64,000 nt of DNA from Azolla caroliniana. Taxonomy: Eukaryota > Polypodiophyta. The stretch's first letter is position 1, and the number at the start of each line of letters is the position of its first letter. The notes beneath the pieces are model-generated. The model did no database searches, was not told where the DNA came from, and saw nothing but the letters and a program-made list of their open reading frames with translations. The stretch is from assembly GCA_043228905.1 (NCBI GenBank), contig JBHGNT010000016.1, positions 16,678,001-16,742,000 on the forward strand. The letters run 5' to 3'. Shown one piece after another: positions 9,637 to 22,939 of this stretch. A program made the translations under genes and the position numbers.

Positions 9637-9696
9637 TATGAAAAGAAACTCGGTTGTGGTCGAGCGTTGCGCATAAGGAGCTAGGAGTTCCCGTCA
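9637..9696 (+). repeat. C1 3' LTR, last 60 bp
   Basis: It continues the C1 LTR (tatgaaaagaaact ... gttcccgtca) after the nested element and is followed by the cacgg duplication. Confidence 0.93.
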
Positions 9697-9701
9697 CACG
9701 G
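9697..9701. repeat. TSD (cacgg), right copy for copia C1
   Basis: It matches 606-610 exactly and closes the C1 insertion. Confidence 0.9.
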
Positions 9702-11975
9702 TCGATTGGGGCGTCATTATGGGACCGGCGTTACGTGAAGGCTTGCACGCATATCAAGGCGGAAAAAAGCTAAGGCCTATCATACAACAGTATCTGACGA
9801 TACTATTCCCACCTTGAGGTCTGCCGGCACCACAGCTCAGCAAACCCACACCGCCGCCACACTCCGCGAAGCGAAGGTTAGTGGAGTTGGCCAACACAAA
9901 GTGGGAGGATGAACCCCAATCCGCCCAGCCCAACACGCGAACAACACAAGAAGAGCAGGCGGAGCGCAGCGAGGAAGCTGCACAGGAGCCAGAAGCCGAG
10001 CCAAGTCAAGGGACCCTAGGCCGAAACGCCAACGGCTGGACAAGAAAGATGGGCACGGATTAGTTAAAGACACACTCACGGCCACAGAGATGACAACCGT
10101 GGTCAACAGCCTCGTAACTACGGAGCCCAACACCACCTTCGAAATAATCCGGGAACCATGGCCGATCATTACAACCCAGTCAAAGTGGGGGAAGGGCGTA
10201 TTTACGATGGAAAGCGAGGTCCTGGCATATCCGGACATTCCGGACACAGCCCATGAGTTCGACGCACTATTACAGTTCGGAACTACTTTTGAACTCATGG
10301 AATTTTTGGCATCACAACAAATAAAAGTCTCACAATGAATGGTCGAGGAACACGCAGAGCGCCAAATGATTGAGCGCACGCTAACACAAACGGCGGAAAG
10401 CGATGATGAGGAGCAGTTAGCTAGAGTCGGCAGACAGCGGAATGCCAATATACGCCAAATGGGGATGGAACTACCCCCATTAAACACGGCCCTTGTCGAA
10501 GTTCATAGGGAACTGGCGAAGGTCAGTATGGGCGCCAAGGATATGGTCATTAAAAACAAAAATGTGTGGAAGACTGTTAAATGGACCCAAGTCGAGTTAC
10601 AAAAGGCCAACGCACGCATTGCGGAGTTGGAACATAACGCAACTACGGCACAGTAGGCAGCTGAACCAACAGTCAACGCTGTCGAGACCTTGAGAGAAGA
10701 AATTGAGGCCCAGACCACCATTGCCTCAAAAGAAAAACGGGTCGTGCAACTGGCGGAATCAGAGATTGACGATCTCAGCTCCAAACTTCGCCAGTCCTCG
10801 GATGGAGAAAAGGATATCCGGGCCAACGGCCAAAAGGTAGTGAGGACCCTTGAAGAGAAACTCGCAGCGGAGGCAGCACAGCACACTCGGACGAAGGAAG
10901 AAAACACCCAAATACGAGAGGAAACGAAAAAATCGAAAACAGCGATTGTGGAACTCTAGGCCTTATTGGAGAAGAAAAAAGTATGGTTTGACGAGCAGCT
11001 TCTAGGGGAACAAGAGAGAAGGCACCAGCTCGAAATCCACCTGAACAATGAAATGGGAAAGCTGGAAGAATTACATTCAAAGAAATCTCAGCTATGGGCA
11101 GGAATGAGGAGCACTTATGAAGAAGCGACGGCGGTTAGTAAACAAGAAATCGAAAACCTCAAGAAAACCATAGAAGAAGCATGCAACAGTTGCCAAGCAA
11201 TAACCGACGATGTGCGCATACTTCTTCAAACAAATCGGGAGAGATTTACGGTGCAATTAAAACCGGTGCTAGACAAAGGCTGGATGGCGTGGGCCGCACA
11301 AGCGGCGGAATTGCATACATACCGGACAGACTGGGAGAACTGAAGGAAAGACGGCCGAGGGTTCTACAAACTCAATGAAGAAAGCATTGCGGTCGTACGC
11401 GAGGACCTAGCGCAGGACTATCGCACGCTAGAGGACCAACACTCTGAGGAACTCGCGTAGCTACTAGACGATTTTGGCGAAAGTCAGGAGGACCTATTTC
11501 ACCAGATCGTGCAAGCCGGAAGCACGCGAACAAAAGAGGAATCCATCGCGATACCAATCCCCGATACTGCCGACCAAGAGGAACCTCAACCCATGTCATC
11601 GAAAATAACCACTCCAGTGGACAGCACGGAACGGCAAGTGGAGCCCCCCGCGACACTAGAAAGCGAAACCACCATCCAATAGGAACCCCAGCCCCATTCA
11701 CCAGGGCGTACGACTACGGCCGACACCTCAAAGGAAGTTACGGACGAGACAGAACCTCGACCTACCGCAAGCCCGCCGACGCCGGAACCAACCACAATAG
11801 CACAAGATGAGCCCGCAGAGCCCGGACCGCCCACACAAGAAACCAACGACACCAGGGGAAGTTCTACCCATCAAGTAATGGAACCATGCAACGACGCGCC
11901 TACGGACATACGCTATCCCCGAACCCGGACACCCGAGCAGAACCAAAAATCAGGGACATTTTGGAGGAAGATTAA
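9702..11975 (+). pseudogene. Tat accessory ORF, coiled-coil and C-terminal part (copy 1)
   Basis: One reading frame (in phase with 232-610) runs from 9702 to about 11940 with scattered stops, most of them TAG or TGA one C-to-T change from CAG or CGA (for example 10336, 10654, 10957, 11341, 11458, 11680). The product has a conserved N-terminal domain (VDWGVIM), a low-complexity Gln/Glu/Pro region, then about 400 residues of heptad-like coiled coil, then a motif shared with the minus-strand copy (AELHTYRTDWEN, RKDG, REDLAQDYRTLEDQ versus RDELAEDFTALADE). The last codons, DILEED and stop, are in the -1 frame. It is a decayed copy of the ORF at 31.4-34.2 kb. Its role in the element is unknown. 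Confidence 0.8.
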
Positions 11976-11986
11976 AGGGGTGGGTC
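11974..11986 (+). other. Tat polypurine tract (copy 1)
   Basis: aaaggggtgggtc follows the accessory ORF and precedes the LTR. The minus-strand copy has the similar aaaagggccgg at the same place. Confidence 0.65.
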
Positions 11987-12480
11987 TGACGTGCCATGAC
12001 ACTGTCCCACAGGCATGCCAGGTGTTGTCCGCCGGAATAGTAACCGACGGATAGGGAGCACAGAAATATAGAATATAGTATAAACCTAACGCATGTAAAC
12101 GGTTCACGCGGGAAGCGTGAACAGCTAAAAGACCATGTGTATATAAAGGGCAGAAATCCTCTGATACAGGTAGCGTGTAAATTTTGGTGCATAGAGCGTA
12201 TCTTAATAGAGTTTTATCTTCTTTGATCACTTGCGCAAATCTATGGTTAATCTACTGTGTGTCTGTGATTCTTGGTGGCGTACTGTAAGCACTATAATCG
12301 TAAGAAACGTAGGCGTGAGTGCGAGTGTTGTGACTAGAGCACTGTCTAGGGAGTTCGGTTGTAGTCATCTCTCTTATACACTACTAGGATATGGAGAGTT
12401 ATCTCGTTACGTATTACGGTATGACGGTACCATTCGTGGCAACGCAATCACCTTGAGGTCTAGGTCAAAGGACTGACTGA
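11987..12480 (+). repeat. Tat 3' LTR (copy 1); right boundary approximate
   Basis: The LTR starts near TGACGTGCC. It shares ctgtcccac(a/g)ggcatgcca and a TATA box (tatataaag at 12140) with the LTR at 30.9-31.4 kb, followed in both by aatagag and a TTAT-rich leader. The right end is placed by where copia D coding sequence begins and could be off by some tens of bases. Confidence 0.6.
12140..12148 (+). promoter_or_regulatory. TATA box of the Tat LTR
   Basis: tatataaag lies in the middle of the LTR, and the equivalent tatataaagg is in the minus-strand Tat LTR near 31140. Confidence 0.6.
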
Positions 12481-12487
12481 AGACCGT

Positions 12488-14095
12488 GTTCCTAATCGGT
12501 AACAATATGCCAGTCAATGCATCCTCTTGATTGATGAAAGTGAACCAGAGTGCAATGATGAAGCCATTGTTGATGAGCACAGAGAGAAATGGCTGAGTGC
12601 GATGCAAGATGATATGGACTCCTTGCATGAAAACTACACCTACAACCTAGTAGAGTTGTTGAAAGGTAAGAGAGCACTGAGGAACAAATGGGTCTACAAG
12701 GTAAAGACAGGAGAAGCCGACAACACGCCCAGGTATAAAGCCCGTATAGTGGTGAAGGGGTTTCAACAGAAAAAGGGCATCAACTTCGACGAGATATTCG
12801 CACCAGTCGTGAAAATGACATCCATCCGAACTATTCTGAGCATAGCTGCTAGGATGAACTTGGAGATCAAACATCTGGATGTCAAAATGGCATTCTTACA
12901 TGGGAAGCTGGATGAAGATATTTACATGCAGCAACCCAAGGGCTTTGTAGAGAAAGGGAAAGAGAACCTGGTATGTCGACTGAAGAAAAGCTTGTATGGT
13001 TTGAAACAAGCTCCACGCCAATGTTTCAAGAAGTTTGAATCCTTCATGGTGGAACATGGGTTCTAAATAACACAGGCTGATCACTGTGTGTTCGTAAAAA
13101 GGTACAACGATGGAAACTTCTTGATTCTCTTGTTATATGTGGATGACATGTTGATAGTCGGTAAAGATACAAAGAAAATCGGAAGCCAATCTTTTGCCAT
13201 GAAAGATCTTGGACTGGCTAAACAAATCTTGAGGATGCACATAGTTTGAGACAAAACTAAGAAGTTGCTATGGTTGTCAAAAGAGAAGTACGTGAAGAAA
13301 ATCCTTGAAAGATTCAACATGTCGAATGCAAAGCCGGTTGGCTTGGTGTTTGCCAACAAACAACAGGTTGAATGCTAAACAATGCCTGAAAGGGGAGAAA
13401 GAAAAGGCTGAGATGAGGAAACTACCATATGCCTCAACCGTCGGCAATCTTATGTATGCTATGGTTTGCACAAGCCAGACATAGCATTTGTTGTGGGAGC
13501 AGTAAGCCGATATATGAGTAATCCAAGAAGAGAACACTGGGCAACAATGAAATGGATACTGAGGTGCTTGAAAAGCACCTCGCAGGTATGCCTTAGGTAT
13601 GGTGTTGGAAAACCTATGCTCAAAGGATTTACCGACTCAAACATGTCGGGGGATGTAGAGTCAAGTCGATCCACATCAGGATATGTGTTGACTTATGCAA
13701 GGGGAGCAGTGTTGTGGCAATCATGACTGCAGAAATCTGTAGCCTTGTCGACTATACAGGCGGAGTATATGGCAGCGGTAGACGCCAACAAAGAGCTAAT
13801 TTGGATGAGAAATTTCCTCAGTGAGTTGGGAATGAAGCAAAGGGATTTTTTGCTTCATTGTGACAGCCTGAGTGCCATACATCTAGCCAAGAATGTTGCA
13901 TACCACTCCCAGACTAAGCATATACAAAGGAGGTATCACTGGTTGCGGGAGAAAGTCGAAGAAGGAGAGTTTACTCTCTTAAAGATCCATACCGACGAAA
14001 ATGGATCCAACATGATGACTAAGAGCCTGCCAATGGATAGACTTAGAGTTTGTCGACAGAGGACCGAACTAACTTACTCCCTCGCACTGGAGTGA
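12488..14095 (+). pseudogene. Copia D: RT and RNase H remnant
   Basis: The sequence is similar along its whole length to C1 Pol from the pre-RT linker onward (LLIDESEPE versus LLTDEGEPE; KWLSAMQDDMDSL; LLYVDDMLIVG near 13133; CDSLSAIHLAKN; TKHIQRRYHW). It has lost reading frame through several stops (taa near 13064, others around 13250 and 13724) and an indel region near 13370-13470. The 5' half (LTR, gag, PR, INT) is absent here. The probable reason is that the Tat element at 1-12480 inserted into D, leaving D's 5' half beyond the left edge. Confidence 0.88.
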
Positions 14096-14105
14096 AGGGG
14101 GAGTT
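14096..14105 (+). other. Copia D polypurine tract
   Basis: aagggggagt just before the LTR, the same as in C1. Confidence 0.85.
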
Positions 14106-14643
14106 TGTTGGGAATATGTCCCTCCAGTGGGCAAAGCTGACTGATCGAGCCGACCAGAGCCGAAAATTGAAGACAAGGAGGAGCCGACTATTCGGAAGTA
14201 GCTGACAGTCGAAGAGTCGACAATAGAGAGTCAGCTATTAAACTGCTTATTATTATTATAGTTAATAGTAATAGCAATGATATGTATCCGTGGCTCCATT
14301 TGTAAACAATCCATATAGGGTATGAGTATAAATACACTTAGGGCAATACTTTTATATGTGTGTGTAGCTGTAGAAACAGTTGGTGAGCGAGAGAACAAGA
14401 GTGAGTGAGAGCGGCGCTACAGCTATGTGTGTGCAGCTATAGATGACAAGAGCCATGTGTGGCACCTACACTCGACAAAAAGAGTGTTGTAATCCTCTCC
14501 AGATTGTATACCCACTATATAGTGAAGATTCGTTCTCCCGTGGTTTTCTCCCGTTTTAGGCTTTCCACGTTAAATCTATGTGCACTATTTTGCTAGTGAG
14601 TCTGTGTTGTGTAATTCAGGGCATTTGTTTTCGTGGATTCACA
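14106..14643 (+). repeat. Copia D 3' LTR
   Basis: It starts TGTTGGGAATATGTCCCTCC, closely resembling the C1 LTR start, and ends near ggattcaca. A TATA-like tataaatac lies near 14329. It lacks the 54-bp array of C1, so D belongs to a sister family. Confidence 0.8.
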
Positions 14644-15450
14644 ATTTGATTCTCTACATGAGAGACAAATAGAGAGAGACCTCAGAAGAAGAAGCTATAT
14701 TAGTGAAAATATAATTACATCCAGCAATAACTAAGTTACAAAATGTTGGTTTAAATACCAACTAATTTAGGGCAAATACCGATTCAAACAAGACATAAGA
14801 TGAATTGGAGATAGTCGATTCAATCGAGGAGTTTGATTCGGGAGAGCCGAGTTGTATGACGAGCAAGCGGAGGAGAGGGCAGCCGAAGCCAAACATCAAA
14901 ACGAAGGATTAGACGTGTCAAGGGGCACCGATGTCATGACAACGAAGGAGCTGAGATGAGCCCGACAAGCAGACAAGCCAACCGTAAGGGTCGAGGTGCA
15001 AAGAACTAAATGAGTCAAAGGTGCCTTGGACCTTAGGGATCATGGGATGAAGAACTAGACTGAACATGCAATGTGAGCTAGGTGGGAGGATGCTAGAAGG
15101 AGTCGGTTACAAAGACTGGCTACATCTAACAGAATGGACCGACGTCAAGTTGAGCTTCAGGGGGAGCGTTGAGCAAGCACACTCAACATGGGTCCAACTA
15201 GCTAGACAAGCTGGTAGGTAAGACCGGAGTCAATCTTGTTGGCTAGGCCAAGTTTCTGGACTAGATGCTAGATCAACTATAAAAGCTAGATACCAGATCC
15301 GGATGATGGACCGGCTGAGGACGCCGTCCAGAACGTCGCACATGCCAACCTATTTTATTAAATAGGTCCAACGTAGGCAATTAGTGTCAAATGCTTCTTT
15401 AAGAGCATTGAAGTACATGTCAGTACTTCTTAACCTTTTTATAGGTAGTT
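14644..15450 (+). mobile_element. Relic 3' end and partial LTR of a C3-type copia
   Basis: No ORF is present. From about 14820 the sequence resembles the 3' untranslated tail of copia C3 and ends in the same polypurine context (gttgagcttcagggggag, about 15143-15160). A partial LTR follows (cgttgagcaagc ... aattagtgtcaaa ... attgaagtac ... ttataggtag), which stops where a different LTR starts at 15451. Confidence 0.65.
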
Positions 15451-15881
15451 TGTATTGTAGTATTCTATACACGAGGACAACACTGTGAGAGTTGACCGAG
15501 AGTGTAAAGATGGGAGGATTACTTTTAATCCTAGGGATTGAGATAACCCTTAACAGCCATGTGTGAACTTGTCTAGGGGCCTTAGGCCTGCTTATAAACA
15601 TGAAGCCTACCTATCCTCATGGAAGACATTATTCGACTATTCGACTATGTTGAAACTGTGATTCTGTGGTTAACAAACTATTGTGGGGAGCGCACACCGG
15701 TACCATGTATGATTCAATGCCATGGTGGTGGTATAGGATACAATACAAGGAATCGGGTCCTTCACAATCCCTTCAGTCAAGGGAGGTTGAGTGAATTGAC
15801 ACTCCTCATTCTCTCTGTTTCTCTTTACAATCTTTTATCTATTTCCTTATTTTATGCCGACATTAAAAATACTCTCTAATA
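15451..15881 (+). repeat. Degenerate LTR, left member of a pair
   Basis: It starts tgtattgtagtattc and ends ctctaata. A degenerate iMet-type PBS (tggcattagag at 15884) follows. It is roughly 75-80% similar by eye to 16402-16822. Confidence 0.65.
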
Positions 15882-16401
15882 TGTGGCATTAGAGTGACTT
15901 TCCTATGTTTCTTTTGTTGATTTTTGTTTTCTTTTTTATTCTGATCAATCGATGTTCGTCTGAGGGTTGATCCAGAAAGTCATTCACAAAAGAACTTCAG
16001 TATTTCCTTTTTTTCATCAAAAAAAATAATATTTTTATTCTTTCTTCTCTCATTCTTAAAACATGTTTAGTTCAACTATGTTGTATTGGTCATATTTATA
16101 AAACATACATAAATTATGTATATGTATGTGTTTTATGTCGTTATTGCGTATTACATATGTTATTACATTTGATATGACGTCAATACCTCAATTGTGTATT
16201 ACCTACGCTTATATATTTTGGATGTTGTATGTGCGTAGAGGCTACATGCGTGGATAACATTATTCATTTGTTTATGTTTTGTTAATGATTTTTTTGTATA
16301 TTCATCTTTAAAAACTTTCCTAACTTTTCATTACAAGAGTGTGATATTTTAAAGAGGAGAGTATGTTACAAGCATTACTATAATTTTATCATGTGGTAAC
16401 T
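15882..16401 (+). other. Short interior between two related LTRs
   Basis: 520 bp, AT-rich, with no ORF apart from the PBS-like start. The length suggests either a TRIM-sized element or an internally deleted copia. No clear polypurine tract or target duplication is seen. Confidence 0.45.
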
Positions 16402-16822
16402 TGTATTGTAGTATTCTACAAGTGAGGATAAAAGCGTGAGAGTTAATTGAGAGTGTAAAGAATGGAGGACTATTTTTAATCCTAAGGATTGAGACAACCG
16501 ATAAGGCTAAGTGCGAACTTGCCTGGAGGCCTTAGGTTTGGTTATAAATATGAGGCCTAGATATCCTCATGGAAGACATTATTCGATTATGTTGAGACTG
16601 TAATCTTGTAGTGAATCAACTCTTCTGGCGAGCGTGTGCCAATACTAAGTAAGACTCAATGTCATGGTAGTGGTATGGGACGCCATTCAAGGCTTGGGTG
16701 TGTCTCAATTCCCTCACTCGGGGGTGGTCGGGTTATTTGACACCGTTCTTTCTCTCTCTTTCTCTTTACAATCTTTTATCTATTTCTTTATTTTATGCTT
16801 AGACTAGAAATAATCTCTAACA
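16402..16822 (+). repeat. Degenerate LTR, right member of a pair
   Basis: It starts tgtattgtagtattc and ends ctctaaca. It shares the TATA-like ttataaatatgaggcc segment and the terminal ctttctctttacaatctttt block with the left member. Confidence 0.65.
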
Positions 16823-18379
16823 AGAAGCCATGGGCTCAAGGTGAAGCACGACATTGTTTATCCATCCTCGTGACAACATTTAGTACACCAATTAGATACA
16901 TTCCATCTATTATAGCCAATGCTTGAATCCAATTCATATATGATGAAGAGTCGTGACAAAGAACATCCCTATGTAATCTTCACGCCAAAGAATGACATCC
17001 CAATTGAACTCCCAATCGTCATTGCGATGCAAATAAGCACGTCCACTTCAAACTCACTCATAATTGAATGATATTCTACGAGGAAACATTCCTTTTGCTT
17101 TGTTGAGATGAAGATGTGTGGACTCTTTGAATGTTGTTGAATCAACACACCATTACACTATGAGGAGCACAAGTGTATTTCCTAAACATACTACGTAATA
17201 ATCACACACAAAGTATAAACGTTCACAAGCATACTTGTACAAACTAAAGAGGGAAGATCGCATGAATCATGATTGACACCAACATGCCCATTCAAATTTC
17301 GTAATCCTTCATGGAAAAAGCCATCAACTCCATCTCCTCAAGTTCAAGTTCGTACATCATTCACACCCTTCTCATCAGTTCTCCCGTCATCAACTTTATA
17401 TGTGTGTAAATGTGTGTGTTGTGGTTGTCTAATTGAGTAAATATGGTTGTGCAATGTCCAAATGTACATGCTAATATATATGTGTATGACGTGATGTTTT
17501 TATTAGTAAATGATGGTAACACAATATCACTATGCATTGTATATGTTTCACTAGAAATGTGAGCATTAATTTGTCTATCTAAGTGTGTAGTTTATGTGAA
17601 TTTAAACATGGGTTTTAAGTGTCTAGTGGTCTTGGGATGAGTGTTTAAGTTTCTCGAAGAGATGAGGAAGCTTTACATAGGAGTTTTGATATTTTCATGG
17701 GGGAACAAATTAGCATTCCAAATAAACGGAAAGACCCTTGTAGATCTTGGACATAAATATTTAACCCCAAAATATGATGAGAAAACAGCATAAGAGAAAA
17801 TATGGTTCAACTTTCTCTTTTCTTGCTCAAAAAATGAATTAATATTTAAATGGGCAAGTGGTTGGTTAGGAAACGTGCAAAGCTCCTAAGCCCGTAAAGA
17901 TGGCATTCTAGCCAAGGTCAATTTTATCGCTGACAATAGAGAGGTCATGAAAGAAGCTCATTTTGTTCTTAAACTTCAAGGAATTTGTGTGGAACTGGAA
18001 ATAGATATTGGCCAAGTGAATCATATGTAATTAGGCAATTTATACTAATGAGATGTGTCATGCTACTTGATTGCCCAATATTGACGAGAAATTATGTGTA
18101 TGTAGGAGAAAAAGGTAGGGAAACCTGAATCCGTGTGAGACTTACGGCTCAATGTCGAGCCTATAGGCTTGGTTCCTATAGAGTTTGGTGAGAAGGATCC
18201 ATGTTTATTTGCTCTTGAGTAACCCTTCATTCGGGTGGTTTGTAGCATGAAATGATGGCCATCCATGGTGGCTTTTTTTTACAAGGGAAATCTCACTCTC
18301 AAGACCTCCCTTTCGTAATCTATCTAGAATATTAGCTTCCCACCACATGCTTTTTTTGAGGACGACTAGAGTGGCTTGG
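16823..18379. other. AT-rich intergenic sequence, nothing recognised
   Basis: Both strands are closed by frequent stops. No LTR ends, tRNA, or domain-like translation could be supported. Confidence 0.6.
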
Positions 18380-19660
18380 CTCCACCATCACTTTAAATTC
18401 AAGTCTCACCACGGAAACATGGAACTTGCTAACATCCTAACATGTAAATTCTTGTCACAATTTATATTTCAGAATCATAGATGTGACCTTTGTTAAGCGC
18501 TCGTGCCATTCGAAGTGGTGCAATGTCAAATAAATTACAAGGTTGATCCACATGCCAAATTGAACGCAACGAAGGATTTCCTACTTTGACAATGTAGAAA
18601 GAAACATCCACCCCAATTGCTAAGAAAGATGACGAGTGGTGGTAGGGACCCGTAGTTATGATGGTGGTTGAGGGTGAGCTAGAAAAAGGCATCAAACTCG
18701 ACAGGTTCATATTTTGATCACGTCTCGTCGGATTAATCTCCTCTAACTGCTCACACCCTCATAAATTCAAAAATCTCATGACTTCAAACTAGACGATTGC
18801 AAGCCCAACTCTTCATTTCCTCTATCCTTGAGCTCCATGATTCCCAAAAAAGCAAAAACTCAAACCACTAAGTGCTCACCAATGGGAAAAAATGAACCTA
18901 AAAAACCTAGCCTAGATCTTTTATAAGAGTTTGGAGCTTTCTCGTCCATCACTTAACTTTGTGTCTGCATTCATATCTATGCACAGGACCTAGTTCAATG
19001 TGTGTAATTTGTTTTAACGTCATGGCTGCCATATGCTATTTTTGATCTTGAGTGAGATTTGGACCTCCATCTTTAGTTCGAACAACCATTTACTCTAACA
19101 AATTGAAATAATATCATTCCATTCTTCATATCTCCTTATGCATATTCTTTTTTTTTCCAAAATAAAGCTACTTTCCCATTAGTTAGGAAGGATTATTACA
19201 AGGAGACTATACAAGGAAGCTTCTTTCACGTCTCCCTCCCTTCGATGTAGGCTTAGGTGTGCATATTCATTTTTATTATCATTGTAGATTCTCAACTATT
19301 TGCTTTCTAGTTAGGGGGCATCTATATCATTCATTACGTACATAGAATAGTTTGAACTATTGACTCTTTAGTCCCTTTCAGCCCATGACAAGAACTCCAG
19401 CTTTCCCACACACCCAATTAAATGTTTATCTTTGTGACATTTACGGGTTTCTGACTCAATTTACCCAAGTCCTTATTATGTCAGTTGTATTAATAAGAGA
19501 TTTAATCATTTCAACAACTTTTGAAGTTATTTACAATATTGTTTAGTGGAGTTTGATAACTTCCACAAATGCAAAGGCTATTTTAGAAATTATTGCAAGT
19601 TAATATAGAATGTGCCATTGCTTGTAAAATAGCTTATATGAATTATTATTACCTAAAATT
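18380..19660 (+). repeat. Left direct repeat flanking the aldo/keto reductase gene
   Basis: It aligns in the same orientation with 22940-23990, at an estimated 75-80% identity by eye. Shared blocks include gtagggaccc(g/a)tagttatg, ctcatcggattaatct-type and gcctaga(t/c)(c/a)ttttataaga. A further shared block lies at about 20570-20640 versus 24110-24185. The sequence itself is non-coding. Confidence 0.75.
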
Positions 19661-19882
19661 AATAGATTTGACAATAAGTTCAATAGCATGTTATGATTTC
19701 ATCATTAATATCATCAATAGTTCAAATTCACAGAAGACCAAAGCTTGAGCAATTTGGCTTTTCGAAATATGATCAGGTGATTTACATACATGGACAATTA
19801 GTTGATGAACCAAAGAAATATGCATGTTATGTATGTCTTATATATATGTTTTTTTTTATGTGTATATATATAATATATATAT

Positions 19883-20127
19883 GGGAAAAGTACCAGGATA
19901 CCCCTGGAAGTTCGTCTATTAGAATGCCCCTGGAAGTTCCAAATTTACCAAACTACCCCTATGTCCAAAAAATTACACTTTATAAAATAATAATACACTC
20001 AAAACTTTGGTAAATAAGGCTAGTTCGGGTCCATTTTTTGGACATAGGGGTAATTTGGTAAATTTGGAACTTCCAGGGGCATTCTGGTAAATAGACGAAC
20101 TTCCAAGGGTATCCTAGCACTTTTCCC
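19883..20127. mobile_element. Foldback MITE with long terminal inverted repeats
   Basis: About 245 bp, with terminal inverted repeats of about 90 bp (gggaaaagtaccagg at the left, the complement at 20113-20127) around a loop of about 60 bp. Each arm contains two copies of ccctggaagtt. It sits in a (TA)n run, so a TA or TATA target duplication cannot be delimited. There is no coding capacity. The superfamily is not assigned. Confidence 0.85.
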
Positions 20128-20744
20128 TATATATATATATATATAGACACATCTACATACAAAATACGCATAAACTTTTTATGGGTATGTGATGTATCAT
20201 ATGTTTACACATTTGAAGGAGTATCCTTCAAAACATCTAAGTTTGAAGTTTAGATTGACATATGATTGCCCCCTTAATAATGCAAATGGTGAGTGACAAC
20301 AATTGAATTATGTTTGGCAAAATATAAGATGGTTGGGATGAACATAACACAATCATTCACCACATAACTTTCTTCGTCAACCACTTGGATGATTCTTCAA
20401 AATGCAGTATGCTTCGATAACAAGAAATCAACACTTTCAAGCCTAACAATCTTATTAAATTGCCGAGAAATAAATCCATTATTATTTTCATTATTTATTA
20501 TCCATGCCCTAAACATAAACTCCCTCACTATTGAGACCTTGTATTCATTGTAATAATTTATGATGACCACACCACGCCAATGATCAATGTACATTAGTCA
20601 TCACATAAGTTCTACTTATACTCAAACTTCATGATTTCTTTTTTCATGAAAACTAAACTGAAGGAAAATAGAGCAAAGTACTTAACTAATAACCACACAC
20701 AGTTTTAAGAAATTACTGAATATCTCTCCATAATACAGAAACAT

Positions 20745-20925
20745 TTAAAAACTTATAGTTACTCTACAGAGTACCCAACACAGTTGTGTTGTATTATTGT
20801 GCCCTCCGTTAACTTTGTGATGAGCTAATCAAAACTTATGGTTAGTCTACAATGTACCCAACACAGTGGTGTTGTATTATTGTGCCCTCCATTTAACTTT
20901 GTGATGTACTAATCAAAGAGGAAAT
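20745..20925 (+). repeat. Two-unit direct repeat, about 80 bp each
   Basis: Two adjacent copies share acccaacacagt(t/g)gtgttgtatt and attgtgccctcc, and each continues into aactttgtgatg and a ctaatcaaa motif. No function is evident. Confidence 0.85.
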
Positions 20926-21024
20926 TTCACCATTATTGAGATAAACCGGGCTCCAATGCAATTGGCTCATGATGATTTGTGGAAGATGTACAAATGAACC
21001 ATGTGCAAGAAACATTGTCCCAAG

Positions 21025-22700
<1,676 letters not shown>

Positions 22701-22772
22701 AGTTGCTGCTACAGTAACCGATCACTCTACCAATCCTCGTATTTGTTTGGAACAATCGATCCCAACTCACAA

Positions 22773-22782
22773 CTATATATTA
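22773..22782 (-). promoter_or_regulatory. Probable TATA box of the AKR gene
   Basis: The minus strand reads TAATATATAG here, about 75 bp upstream of the start codon, a reasonable distance for a short 5' UTR. Confidence 0.45.
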
Positions 22783-22939
22783 CATCGCCGCCTCTCAAGT
22801 ACATAAATGCAACTAGCCAGTCAAACAATGATAAACGCAAATACTTTGGAACACAAGCAAACACCAATTTGTTTCTCTAAGAGGATAAAGAGAACCGTCA
22901 AAAACTGTTTTCATAAACCAAAATTTGTCCTTGACTCTA

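Larger units (their letters stand above)
611..9696 (+). mobile_element. Ty1/copia LTR retrotransposon C1, with a nested insertion
   Basis: This is a full-length copia element: 5' LTR, initiator-Met PBS, gag, one long pol ORF with PR-INT-RT-RNase H in copia order, polypurine tract and 3' LTR. It is flanked by a perfect cacgg duplication. Without the 3394-bp TR-GAG element and its extra ctatg it is about 5.7 kb. By eye the two LTRs differ at roughly a dozen positions plus one 54-bp tandem unit, so insertion is recent but older than the nested element. The visible damage is a stop in the gag zinc knuckle and a gag/pol frame offset. Confidence 0.95.

Noticed and set aside
9702-11975. Recoding of TAG/TGA stops in the accessory ORF (alternative code or read-through)
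   Set aside because: Other genes in the window use normal stops, and the in-frame stops are one C-to-T step from CAG/CGA, as expected from decay of methylated transposon DNA.
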